From the NCBI RefSeq assembly GCF_019801145.1, contig NZ_JAHVJQ010000002.1, positions 124,001 through 188,000 of the forward strand: a DNA stretch of 64,000 bases, written 5' to 3'. This document shows positions 47,604 through 55,509 of this stretch, piece by piece. The stretch comes from Leisingera aquaemixtae. Its GTDB lineage: Bacteria > Pseudomonadota > Alphaproteobacteria > Rhodobacterales > Rhodobacteraceae. Under the pieces are notes generated by a model. It was not told the origin of the DNA. It made no database searches and was given only the letters and a program-made list of their open reading frames with translations. The position numbers and the translations under genes were made by a program. Numbering within the stretch: position 1 is the first letter of the stretch; every line of letters starts with the position of its first letter.

Positions 47604-48530
47604 TTAGGCAAATATCAGCGAGCTGAGCTTGCGGCGCCCGTTCAGGACCACCGGGTCATTCGGTTTCAGCGCATCGAAGATGGTGAACAGCTGCGTCTTG
47701 GCGGCGCCGTCGTTCCACTCCCTGTCGCGGCGGAACAGCTCCAGCAGTTCCGCCACCGCCGCCTCTGCATCCCCCGCGGCATGCAGCGCCTGCGCCAGGT
47801 CGAAACGCGCCTGCAGGTCGTCCGGGCTGGCGTCCACCGCTGCCCGCAGTTCTGCCACTGGACCGGCATTCTCTGCCTGCCGCGCCAGCGCGATCTGCGC
47901 GTGGACCGCTTCGATCTCCGCCGCGCTGGAAATCTCCGCGGGGGCGCCGTTCAGAACCGCCTCGGCCTGATCCAGGTCACCCAGCGCGATATGGGCGCGC
48001 GCCAGCCCGCCATAGGCAGCGGCATTCTTGTCATCCTCGCCCAGGATCGCCGCGAAGGTCTGGGCCGCGTCCGTAACCGCCCCTTCGGCCAGCATCTGCT
48101 CCGCCGCTTCCAGCGCCTCTCCCAGGCCGCCATCGGCAGTGCCGCCTGCGGCCTCGATCACCTTCTTCACGAAGGCATCGATTTCGGACGCCGGCAACGC
48201 GCCCTGGAACATGTCGATGGGGCGGCCCTGCACGAAGGCCACAACTGTCGGGATCGACTGCAGCGGCAAGCCCTGCTGGGCCAGCGCCTGGGCCAGCCGC
48301 TGGTTTTCATCCACATTGATCTTGGCCATGGTGGCCGCGCCCTTGGCCCTGGTGACCGCCGCCTCCAGCATTGGGCCCAGGGTTTTGCACGGGCCGCACC
48401 AGGGCGCCCAGAAATCCACGATCACCGGCGCCTGCATGGATGCGTCCACGACGTCCTGCATGAAAGTGGCTTCGGTCACGTCTTTGATCAGATCATCCGC
48501 CGGTGCGGCGCTGCCAAGAATTTCACTCAT
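47604..48530 (-). CDS. Thioredoxin-TPR co-chaperone, YbbN/CnoX-like
   Basis: Cytosolic redox-linked holdase, 308 aa. Thioredoxin domain (about 15-120) with active site WCGPC (Cys45, Cys48), and a C-terminal tetratricopeptide-like region (about 140-300) of repeated ALEAAEQML and RAHIALGDLDQAEAVL helices. The family protects clients from oxidative aggregation and hands them to GroEL/DnaK. The start at 48530 is chosen because the upstream extension crosses the divergent gene. Confidence 0.9.
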   Translation of the reverse strand: MSEILGSAAPADDLIKDVTEATFMQDVVDASMQAPVIVDFWAPWCGPCKTLGPMLEAAVTRAKGAATMAKINVDENQRLAQALAQQGLPLQSIPTVVAFVQGRPIDMFQGALPASEIDAFVKKVIEAAGGTADGGLGEALEAAEQMLAEGAVTDAAQTFAAILGEDDKNAAAYGGLARAHIALGDLDQAEAVLNGAPAEISSAAEIEAVHAQIALARQAENAGPVAELRAAVDASPDDLQARFDLAQALHAAGDAEAAVAELLELFRRDREWNDGAAKTQLFTIFDALKPNDPVVLNGRRKLSSLIFA

Positions 48531-48604
48531 CAGATTGTTCTCCGCTAGGAACTTGCCCCCTATATGGAATCCTGCGCGCCGGAAACCAAGAGAGGAGTTT
48601 GCCA

Positions 48605-49126
48605 ATGGCCCGCCACAGGTTCGATCTCTTCGCTGCGTCAGAGCGGCTGATGAAGATGGACGACGCCGCCTGGGCGCGGCACGCAAACCCGTGGAGCGTT
48701 TTCAGCCGGATGTCGGTGCTGCCGCTGATGACCCTGGCCATCTGGTCAAGAGTCTGGCTGGGCTGGGGCGCCCTGCTGCCGGTTCTGCTGGTGCTGGCAT
48801 GGACCTGGTGGAACCCGCGCGCCTTTGCGCCGCCTGCCAGCACGGACAACTGGGCCTCGCGCGGCACATTTGGCGAACGGGTGTTTTTGAACCGCGCACA
48901 GGTTCCCGTTCCCCGGCATCACGAGATGTGGGCAAAAGGCCTGGCCTGGGTGTCAGGCATCGGCATTATCCCCTGGGTTCACGGCCTGTGGGCATTGAAC
49001 CCGGGCACCGCCCTGGCCGGGCTGATCCTGATGATTGGCGGCAAGCTGTGGTTCGTGGACCGGATGGCCTGGCTGTATCAGGACATGCAGGACAAACACC
49101 CCAGCTATGCCCGCTGGTTGCGCTGA
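48605..49126 (+). CDS. DUF6653-like membrane protein
   Basis: Protein of 173 aa with four hydrophobic helices (about 38-53, 56-72, 115-130, 134-150). The sequence MARHRFDLFAASERLMKMDD and FGERVFLNRAQVPVPRHHE resemble the DUF6653 family; no function is known. The start at 48605 follows AGAGGAG. It is divergent from the YbbN-like gene. Confidence 0.7.
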   Translation: MARHRFDLFAASERLMKMDDAAWARHANPWSVFSRMSVLPLMTLAIWSRVWLGWGALLPVLLVLAWTWWNPRAFAPPASTDNWASRGTFGERVFLNRAQVPVPRHHEMWAKGLAWVSGIGIIPWVHGLWALNPGTALAGLILMIGGKLWFVDRMAWLYQDMQDKHPSYARWLR

Positions 49127-49304
49127 CCCGGGCTGCTCCCGCCCCCGCTGAAGGCCCCGGCTTTGCCGGCTCTCTTGCGGCGTTGGGCCGAGCGCCGCGC
49201 TGAGGCGCGGCGGTACTGCACTGCGCGGCAGCGCAGTGCCATGCCCAGCTGCGAGGGAACATCCGGCGGATGTTCGCGATCAGGCGGGAGGGCTCCGCCC
49301 TCAG
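49127..49304. repeat. Array of five short hairpins
   Basis: A 178-nt gap between converging genes holds consecutive palindromes: CCGGC-ttt-GCCGG near 49158, CGCCGCGC-tgag-GCGCGGCG (49193-49212), GCACTGCGC-ggca-GCGCAGTGC (49218-49239), GAACATCC-ggc-GGATGTTC (49257-49275) and GAGGGC-tcc-GCCCTC (49288-49302). No coding function is visible. Confidence 0.7.
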
Positions 49305-50093
49305 TTAGAGATCAAAGGTCGCAAACACTGGCGCGTGATCGCTGGGTTTCTCCCAGCCGCGGGCATCGCGGAGGATGCGGCTGGAATGCGCCGCATGCCT
49401 GATGTCCGGCGTCGCCCAGACATGATCCAGGCGGCGTCCCTTGTCGGCGGCATCCCAATCCTTGGCCCGGTAGCTCCACCAGCTGTAAAGGCGGCCTTCC
49501 GGGATATCGGCGCGGGTCACATCGGACCAGTTGCCTGCGTCCATCACCTCAGCAAAATGCTCCACTTCAACCGGCGTATGGCTGACGACCTTCAGCAGCT
49601 TCTTGTGGTCCCAGACGTCATCCTCCCGCGGGGCGATATTGAGATCGCCGACCAGAATCGACTTCTCCGGCTTCTCCGCGCGGAACCAGTCCCGCATATC
49701 CGTAAGGTAGTCCAGTTTCTGGCCGAATTTCTCGTTCTGCTCCCTGTCCGGCACATCGCCGCCTGCGGGCACATAGAAATTGTGGATTACCACCCCGTTC
49801 TCCAGCCGGCCCGCGACGTGACGGGCATGGCCGAGGTCGGCAAAATCCTTGTCGCCGATATCCTCGATCGGCAGCCGCGACAGAATGGCGACCCCATTGT
49901 AGCCCTTCTGGCCGCGACCGATCATGTGGGTGTAGCCAAGCGCGGCAAAGCCCTCCAACGGGATCTTCTCCACCGGGCTCTTGCATTCCTGCAGGCAGAG
50001 AATGTCCGGCCCTTCCTCTTGCAACAGCTTCTGCACGATCGGCTCGCGCAGGCGGACGGAGTTGATATTCCAGGTGGCCAGGGAAAATGGCAT
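49305..50093 (-). CDS. xthA: Exodeoxyribonuclease III
   Basis: AP endonuclease/3'-5' exonuclease of base excision repair, 262 aa. Conserved blocks: LATWNINSVRLR, CLQECK with the metal-binding Glu, GYNGVAILS, LVGDLNIAP and the C-terminal SDHAPVFATF containing the catalytic His. The start at 50093 has GAGG upstream; ATG at 50108 is an alternative. Confidence 0.95.
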   Translation of the reverse strand: MPFSLATWNINSVRLREPIVQKLLQEEGPDILCLQECKSPVEKIPLEGFAALGYTHMIGRGQKGYNGVAILSRLPIEDIGDKDFADLGHARHVAGRLENGVVIHNFYVPAGGDVPDREQNEKFGQKLDYLTDMRDWFRAEKPEKSILVGDLNIAPREDDVWDHKKLLKVVSHTPVEVEHFAEVMDAGNWSDVTRADIPEGRLYSWWSYRAKDWDAADKGRRLDHVWATPDIRHAAHSSRILRDARGWEKPSDHAPVFATFDL

Positions 50094-50193
50094 CGCGCGC
50101 CTCGTCATGTAATCCGGGTTCGGCCGCGATACTGCCTGCGCGGGCGGGGAAGTGCCAGAAGTGTTTTTCTTGGGCGGCATCAGACAGCCGGAA

Positions 50194-50222
50194 CAAAAAA
50201 AGGCCGGGCATCAAGCCCGGCC
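50194..50222 (-). terminator. Terminator downstream of cenR
   Basis: Stem GGCCGGGC (50202-50209) pairs with GCCCGGCC (50215-50222); eight T follow on the minus strand (50201-50194). Confidence 0.8.
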
Positions 50223-50246
50223 AAGTCCAACAGGGAGGTGCATATC

Positions 50247-50282
50247 ATGACCCGGATATGCGCGGGTATGAGGTCTTTCTAA
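50247..50282 (+). CDS. Possible 11-residue peptide with strong Shine-Dalgarno
   Basis: ATG at 50247 begins MTRICAGMRSF and ends at TAA. GGGAGGTG lies about 8 nt upstream. It is on the plus strand between the xthA and cenR genes, partly downstream of a hairpin. It may be a translated short frame or chance; no homologues are known to me. Confidence 0.25.
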   Translation: MTRICAGMRSF

Positions 50283-50328
50283 AGATGAACCTCGGGTTCT
50301 TCGTTGATCTGCCTCAAGGCCATCCGCA

Positions 50329-51015
50329 TCAGGCGACCAATCGGTATCCGCCTGATTCTGTCACCAGCAGACGCGCATTTGACGGATCGGGTTCGATTTT
50401 CTGCCGCAAACGGTAGATATGGGTTTCCAGCGTATGAGTGGTGACACCCGCGTTGTACCCCCAGACCTCATGCAGCAGCACGTCGCGCGGCACCACGCCG
50501 TCGCTGGAGCGGTAAAGGAACTTGAGGATGTTGGTTTCTTTTTCCGTCAGCCGGATTTTGCGCTCATCCTCAGTGATCAAGAGCTTCATCGACGGTTTGA
50601 ACGTATACGGGCCAAGCGCAAAGACCGCGTCCTCGGACTGCTCATGCTGGCGCAACTGGGCGCGGATACGGGCCAGGAGCACCGGGAATTTGAAGGGCTT
50701 CGATACATAATCATTGGCGCCCGCATCCAGGCCGAGGATGGTGTCCGCATCGGTGTCGTGACCGGTCAGCATCAGGATCGGCGCCTTGACACCCTGCTTG
50801 CGCATCAGGCGGCACAGCTCGCGCCCGTCGGTGTCCGGCAGGCCGACATCCAGAATAATCAGATCGTAAAGGGCCTCCTTGGCGCGCTCCATTGCAGTTT
50901 GACCGTTCTCCGCCTCGAACACGTCGAAGTCCTCGGTCATCACCAGCTGCTCGCTCAAGGCCTCGCGCAGGTCCTCGTCGTCATCAACCAGCAGAATTTT
51001 TTTCAGTTGCGCCAT
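50329..51015 (-). CDS. cenR: Response regulator, OmpR/PhoB type (CenR-like)
   Basis: DNA-binding response regulator, 228 aa. Receiver with LLVDDDEDLREALSEQL, phospho-acceptor Asp in IILDVGLPDTDGREL and the Lys in YVSKPFKF, then a winged-helix domain (LHEVWGYNAGVTTHTLETHIYRLRQ). The linker and the output helix resemble the Caulobacter envelope regulator CenR. No cognate kinase lies next to it. The symbol is based on pattern similarity and is tentative. Divergent from ribA. Confidence 0.85.
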   Translation of the reverse strand: MAQLKKILLVDDDEDLREALSEQLVMTEDFDVFEAENGQTAMERAKEALYDLIILDVGLPDTDGRELCRLMRKQGVKAPILMLTGHDTDADTILGLDAGANDYVSKPFKFPVLLARIRAQLRQHEQSEDAVFALGPYTFKPSMKLLITEDERKIRLTEKETNILKFLYRSSDGVVPRDVLLHEVWGYNAGVTTHTLETHIYRLRQKIEPDPSNARLLVTESGGYRLVA

Positions 51016-51188
51016 CGGCTCGCCCTCCTGTTCTCAAGACCACACATGCGCATCCCTTGCGCCCGCGGCAAGATTTGCTGCAAAACTCTCACGCCGACGT
51101 GTCCATGGCATGGAAAATGTTTCACATCCGTTGCATTTAGGCGTAAAGACAGCGAGCTTCTGTTACAAAATAACACCGGAACTCCCGC

Positions 51189-52277
51189 ATGAGCCTGATG
51201 CCCACCATGATCGAACTGCTGGCCCGCGCCCGGGTCGATCTGCGCATGGGGCTGCCGGTTGTGCTGACGGACGGTGGCGAGGGCGCGCTGGCGATTGCCG
51301 TGGAAGCGCTGACTGAGGCACGCCTGTCGGACATGCGGTCCCTGGGCCCGTTGTCTCTGGCGCTCACGGCCCGCCGGGCAGAAACGCTGAAGGCGCGGGT
51401 TTATGACGAGGATACTGCCCGTGTGTGCGTGCCGGAAGCCGAAGGGCTGAACTGGATCCAGGCGCTGGCGGATCCGGCGGATGATCTGAACACACCGATG
51501 AAAGGCCCGCTGTCCAGCCAACGCGGCGGCAGCGCGGATCTGCACCGGCTGGCCATTGCCCTGGCGAAATCCGCCCGGCTGCTGCCTGCTGCCGCGCTTG
51601 TGCCTGTCAGCGATCCGTCTGCCTTTGCCGCATCCCACGGACTGACAACTGTTTCGCGCAGCGCTGCCGAACCTCTGCTGAGCGAAAGCTCACCGTTGCA
51701 CCCTGTCGCAGCGGCCCGGCTGCCGATGACAGCCGCCGAAGCCGGGAGGCTCCATATTTTCCGCCCGGAAGATGGCGCGGAAGAGCACTATGCAGTGGAG
51801 ATCGGCCGCCCCGACCGTTCCAAGCCAGTGCTTGCGCGGCTCCATTCGGCCTGTTTCACCGGCGACGTGCTGGGCTCGCTCAAATGCGACTGCGGCCCGC
51901 AGCTGCAGGGCGCGCTGGCGCAGATGGGGACGGAAGGCGCGGGTGTTCTTCTGTACCTCAACCAGGAGGGCCGCGGCATCGGACTGGCCAACAAGATGCG
52001 GGCTTATTCGCTGCAGGATCAGGGATTCGACACGGTGGAAGCCAACCACCGGCTGGGGTTTGAAGACGACGAACGCGACTTCCGCCTGGGCGCGGCCATC
52101 CTGCAAAAAATGGGCTTCTCCCAGGTGCGGCTGCTGACCAACAACCCCAACAAGATCGCGATGATGAAAAAAACCGGCATTCAGGTGGCTGAACGTGTGC
52201 CGCTGAAAGTGGGGGAAAACGCCCACAATCAGCATTATCTGGCTACCAAGGCCCGCAAATCCGGGCACATGCTGTAA
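51189..52277 (+). CDS. ribA: GTP cyclohydrolase II with degenerate RibB-like N-terminus
   Basis: First step of riboflavin synthesis, GTP to 2,5-diamino-6-ribosylamino-pyrimidinone phosphate, 362 aa. The C-terminal RibA domain (about 190-362) is intact with zinc cysteines 222, 233, 235 (SACFTGDVLGSLKCDCG) and NQEGRGIGLANKMRAY. The first 180 residues look like an eroded dihydroxybutanone-phosphate synthase: SLALTARRAETL and ALADPADDL echo RibB, but the acidic metal-binding stretch is absent. It overlaps the following L,D-transpeptidase-like gene by TAATG. Confidence 0.88.
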   Translation: MSLMPTMIELLARARVDLRMGLPVVLTDGGEGALAIAVEALTEARLSDMRSLGPLSLALTARRAETLKARVYDEDTARVCVPEAEGLNWIQALADPADDLNTPMKGPLSSQRGGSADLHRLAIALAKSARLLPAAALVPVSDPSAFAASHGLTTVSRSAAEPLLSESSPLHPVAAARLPMTAAEAGRLHIFRPEDGAEEHYAVEIGRPDRSKPVLARLHSACFTGDVLGSLKCDCGPQLQGALAQMGTEGAGVLLYLNQEGRGIGLANKMRAYSLQDQGFDTVEANHRLGFEDDERDFRLGAAILQKMGFSQVRLLTNNPNKIAMMKKTGIQVAERVPLKVGENAHNQHYLATKARKSGHML

Positions 52278-52786
52278 TGACGCCCGCGGATCTGGTCCTG
52301 ACCCCGGCCGGTGTCCGCTTTTTGGGCCGGGTGCTGCCCTGCACAATCGGCAAGGGCGGGCTGTCCGCGGGCAAGCGCGAAGGCGATGGCGCCACACCGG
52401 TTGGCATTCACCGGATCTCAGGCATGCTCTACCGTCCCGACCGGCTGCGCCGCCCCGCGCCCTGGGCTGAACGCATCGGCCCGCGGGATCTTTGGTCTGA
52501 TGATGCGGGCCACGGCAGCTACAACCACCGTGTTCGCGCCCCCTATGCTTTCAGCCACGAACGGCTGCGCCGGGCGGACCCGCTTTATGACCTGGTCCTG
52601 ATCACTGACTGGAACTGGCCGGATGCCATTCCCGGCAATGGATCGGCCATCTTTCTGCACCAGTGGCGGCGCCCCGGCTTCCCCACCGAAGGCTGCATCG
52701 CCTTTTCCCGGGCCCACCTCCACTGGCTGGCCGCCCGGATCAAGCCCGGCACCCGGGTCATCGTGCCCGCCTTGGGCCGCGCCTGA
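52277..52786 (+). CDS. L,D-transpeptidase (YkuD) family protein
   Basis: Putative murein transpeptidase, 169 aa. Catalytic His128 (IFLHQW) and Cys140 (FPTEGCIAF) match the YkuD active site. No export signal is evident. The start overlaps the ribA stop, so it is coupled to a riboflavin gene for no obvious metabolic reason. Confidence 0.83.
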   Translation: MTPADLVLTPAGVRFLGRVLPCTIGKGGLSAGKREGDGATPVGIHRISGMLYRPDRLRRPAPWAERIGPRDLWSDDAGHGSYNHRVRAPYAFSHERLRRADPLYDLVLITDWNWPDAIPGNGSAIFLHQWRRPGFPTEGCIAFSRAHLHWLAARIKPGTRVIVPALGRA

Positions 52787-52843
52787 CGCATCCGGGGCTT
52801 TCCAGAAAAATCCTGGCATGAGCTTTCAGAAAACTTTTGCGCC

Positions 52844-53494
52844 TCAATAGGTCCGGGCGCCGAAGATGGCTGAGCCGACGCGGACATGGGTCGCGCCCAG
52901 CGCAATGGCCGATTCAAAATCGCTGCTCATCCCCATCGACAGGCCCTGCAGCCCATTGCGCTCGGCGATTTTCGCCAGCAGTGCAAAATGCAGGCTGGGC
53001 TCCTCATCGACCGGCGGGATGCACATTAGCCCCTTCACAGGCAAATCCAGCTTGCGGCACTCCGCAATGAAAGCGTCTGCATCAGCCGGCATCACACCCG
53101 CCTTCTGCTCTTCTTCACCGGTGTTCACCTGAATGAACAGGTCCGGGCATTTGCCCAGTTCCTGTGCCAGCCGGGCAATTGTATTGGCCAGCTTGGGCCG
53201 GTCCAGCGAATGGATGCTGTCGAACAATTCCATCGCCTGGCGCGCCTTGTTGGTTTGCAAGGGGCCGATCAGGTGCAGGTCAATCCCGTCGAACTGTTCC
53301 GCGAAACCCGGCCATTTGCCCGCAGCTTCCTGCACCTTGTTCTCGCCAAAACAGCGGTGGCCTTCCTCCAGCACCGCCTGAACCCGCTCATTCGGCTGCA
53401 CTTTGGATACCGCGATCAGCTGCACGCTGCCCGGTGCGCGGCCCGCCTTGGTCTCGGCCTTGGCTATTCTGGATTTGATCTCTTCAAGCGGCAT
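52844..53494 (-). CDS. YggS family PLP-binding protein
   Basis: PLP homeostasis protein, 216 aa. The PLP lysine is in LIAVSKVQP, and the barrel includes GENKVQEA, LHLIGPLQTNK, GLSMGMSSDFESAIALGATHVRVGSAIFG. The ATG at 53494 follows GAGG and is chosen over a longer frame. It probably buffers cytosolic PLP; disruption in other bacteria affects amino acid pools. Confidence 0.92.
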   Translation of the reverse strand: MPLEEIKSRIAKAETKAGRAPGSVQLIAVSKVQPNERVQAVLEEGHRCFGENKVQEAAGKWPGFAEQFDGIDLHLIGPLQTNKARQAMELFDSIHSLDRPKLANTIARLAQELGKCPDLFIQVNTGEEEQKAGVMPADADAFIAECRKLDLPVKGLMCIPPVDEEPSLHFALLAKIAERNGLQGLSMGMSSDFESAIALGATHVRVGSAIFGARTY

Positions 53495-53560
53495 GGGTCC
53501 GGCCTCATCACTGTTTGGCCGCAAGAAACACTGTTTGCCTGGAAATGTTAAGCCGCAAAA

Positions 53561-53590
53561 GAAAAGGGCGGGTCCCGAAGGAACCCGCCC
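53561..53590 (-). terminator. Porin rho-independent terminator
   Basis: GGGCGGGT (53566-53573) and ACCCGCCC (53583-53590), followed on the minus strand by TTTTCTTTT. It lies 27 nt beyond the porin stop. Confidence 0.8.
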
Positions 53591-53617
53591 CGAAAGTCAC
53601 GCTAGGCGTGCTTCAGC

Positions 53618-54622
53618 TTAGAAGCTGAAGTGCAGACCTGCCTGCACGGAGTTTTCGTCTTCGTCTGCGTGCGAGCTAACCGCACCAGCAACGAAGGTCA
53701 CGCCGCCGCCCAGGTCGTACTCGTAGTTGATGCCGAAGGCAGTGCCGTCACGGCCGCCTTCTTCGTTTGCATCAGCGGAGTTCACCCATGCAACGATGGT
53801 GGACGCGGAGCCCAGCTCAACGTCGCCAGCCAGGGTGATGGAGTCGCTTGCCATGGTGGTACCATAGGACAGGGTCGCGCCGAACTGACCGAAGTCACCG
53901 CCGACTGCCAGGAAGCCCAGCTCGTCGTTGGCTTCAACGTTCGAGTCCTGGTAAGCACCGGACACGAAGTAGTCGCCGAAGGAGTAGCCCAGAGCCACTG
54001 CGATACGCTCTTCGCCTTCAGCCGCTTCAACTGCCGGGCTGACGGTACCGTCGGACGGATCGTCGTCAACATCAACTGCGATGGTGTCGTTCTGGTTCGA
54101 GTAGGAGATGTGGCCGGTGAAGCCGCCTGCGGAGTAGATCGCTTCAACACCGTTGCGGCCGTTGCCCGCGGAGGTGAAGGTATCCCAGTTGAAGCCGTTG
54201 CCGATGGCCAGGGAGTTGAAGCCCATGCCGTCGATGCCGGTGCCGACCGAGGTGGTGTTCAGGTACAGGCCCTGAACGGAGTCAACTGCGCCCCAGATGT
54301 TGCCGACGTTAACACGCAGGCCGCCGTATGCGACGTGGAACTGCGGAGCGGACCAGTTAGCAACGCCTGCGTTGCCGTCACGGCTTTCTGCCTGGGCGCG
54401 GATACGGCCACCAACGGTCACGCCACCGTCGGTTTCGGTCGACGCGTCAAAGGTCAGACGGAAACGGCTGGTGATGTTGGTTTCGGAAGCGCCGTTGACG
54501 TCACGGTCGTTGGCTTCGTTCCAGTCCAGACCAAAACGGCCGTAGCCGGAGATCTTGACTTCTGCCGCGGCCATGCCTGCGGTGGCGATCAGCGCGGTAG
54601 TCGCGAAGAGAACCTTTTTCAT
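53618..54622 (-). CDS. Outer-membrane porin, alphaproteobacterial
   Basis: Trimeric beta-barrel porin, 334 aa. Signal peptide MKKVLFATTALIATAGMAAA, then SGYGRFGLDW, the usual first strand, with alternating short polar/hydrophobic strands and a C-terminal aromatic LHFSF that is the outer-membrane insertion signal. The pattern fits the Rhodobacter-type porin. The Shine-Dalgarno is GAGGG. It is a single-gene unit with its own terminator, expected to be abundant. Confidence 0.93.
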   Translation of the reverse strand: MKKVLFATTALIATAGMAAAEVKISGYGRFGLDWNEANDRDVNGASETNITSRFRLTFDASTETDGGVTVGGRIRAQAESRDGNAGVANWSAPQFHVAYGGLRVNVGNIWGAVDSVQGLYLNTTSVGTGIDGMGFNSLAIGNGFNWDTFTSAGNGRNGVEAIYSAGGFTGHISYSNQNDTIAVDVDDDPSDGTVSPAVEAAEGEERIAVALGYSFGDYFVSGAYQDSNVEANDELGFLAVGGDFGQFGATLSYGTTMASDSITLAGDVELGSASTIVAWVNSADANEEGGRDGTAFGINYEYDLGGGVTFVAGAVSSHADEDENSVQAGLHFSF

Positions 54623-54932
54623 GTTTTTCCCTCGGTTTTCTATTCCTCAGCCCAAACCGGGGAATCCGGCGTGGGTATGCCAAGGGGTTTCGCTCTTTCG
54701 CCCCCGTTTTGGCAAGGCTTGGGAAAGTCGGGCGAAACGATGCGGCCCCGGATGGTGCAGCTTTGCCACAGTCCGCCCGTCTGAGGCCCCCGCCACATCC
54801 CCGATCAGCCCTGCAAAAGTCCTATAGAGCCGGAAATGCCCCGCAGGAGCAGCGTCATAGAAGCCAAAGCCCTTGCTCCGCTGTTGCGCCTTGCGTTAGG
54901 TGTTCGCGCAGAAAATGGCTCCGGGAGCGGTT
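54623..54932. other. Divergent promoter gap (porin / DUF3576 lipoprotein)
   Basis: No gene visible in 310 nt. It contains the leaders of the porin (minus) and of the lipoprotein (plus); I could not place confident -35/-10 boxes. Confidence 0.3.
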
Positions 54933-55421
54933 ATGAAATACGGAAAGACCCTGCGGGTAACAGTGATCGGCGCGATCTGTCTTGGCCTCGCAGCCTGCGG
55001 CGGCGGCAACAGAAGCGGCGAGGTGCCGGCAAACACGGCGCGGACGATCAGCCAAAAGGAAGAGATCCAGCGTAACGCGACCAAGTCGTCCATCTTCGAC
55101 TTTCTGAACGCCAAGCCGGACCAGACCGTGCAGGTGAACCGCTATCTGTGGACCGCCAGCCTGGATGTGCTGAGCTTCCTGCCCGTGCAGTCGGTTGATC
55201 CCTTCACCGGCGTCATCGTGACCGGCTACGGCACCCCCCCCGGCGGCGGCCGCTCTTACCGGGCCACGATCCACATCAAGGATCCGGCGCTGGACGCACG
55301 CTCCCTGAACGTGGCGCTGCAGTCCAAGAGCGGAGCGGTCAGCGCCAGCACCACCCGTGCCGTCGAGGACGCGATTTTGTCCCGCGCGCGCCAGCTGCGG
55401 ATTGCAGACAAGAAACTCTGA
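54933..55421 (+). CDS. DUF3576 lipoprotein
   Basis: Putative lipoprotein of 162 aa with signal peptide ending in LAAC (Cys22) and the [14 protein letters not shown] and [12 protein letters not shown] blocks of DUF3576. Members are widespread in alphaproteobacteria and often sit next to leuS. The function is unknown. The start at 54933 follows GGGAGCGG. A hairpin terminator follows before leuS. Confidence 0.88.
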   Translation: MKYGKTLRVTVIGAICLGLAACGGGNRSGEVPANTARTISQKEEIQRNATKSSIFDFLNAKPDQTVQVNRYLWTASLDVLSFLPVQSVDPFTGVIVTGYGTPPGGGRSYRATIHIKDPALDARSLNVALQSKSGAVSASTTRAVEDAILSRARQLRIADKKL

Positions 55422-55464
55422 CCCTGCGCCCTCTGGAATCGCCAGCCAAACCCCATTATCAGAA

Positions 55465-55490
55465 GCGCCGGGCCACCTGCCCGGCGTTTT
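55465..55490 (+). terminator. Terminator between DUF3576 gene and leuS
   Basis: CGCCGGGC (55466-55473), CACCT-centred loop, GCCCGGCG (55479-55486), then TTTT (55487-55490). Confidence 0.7.
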
Positions 55491-55509
55491 CATGCAAAGG
55501 ACCGCTCTG

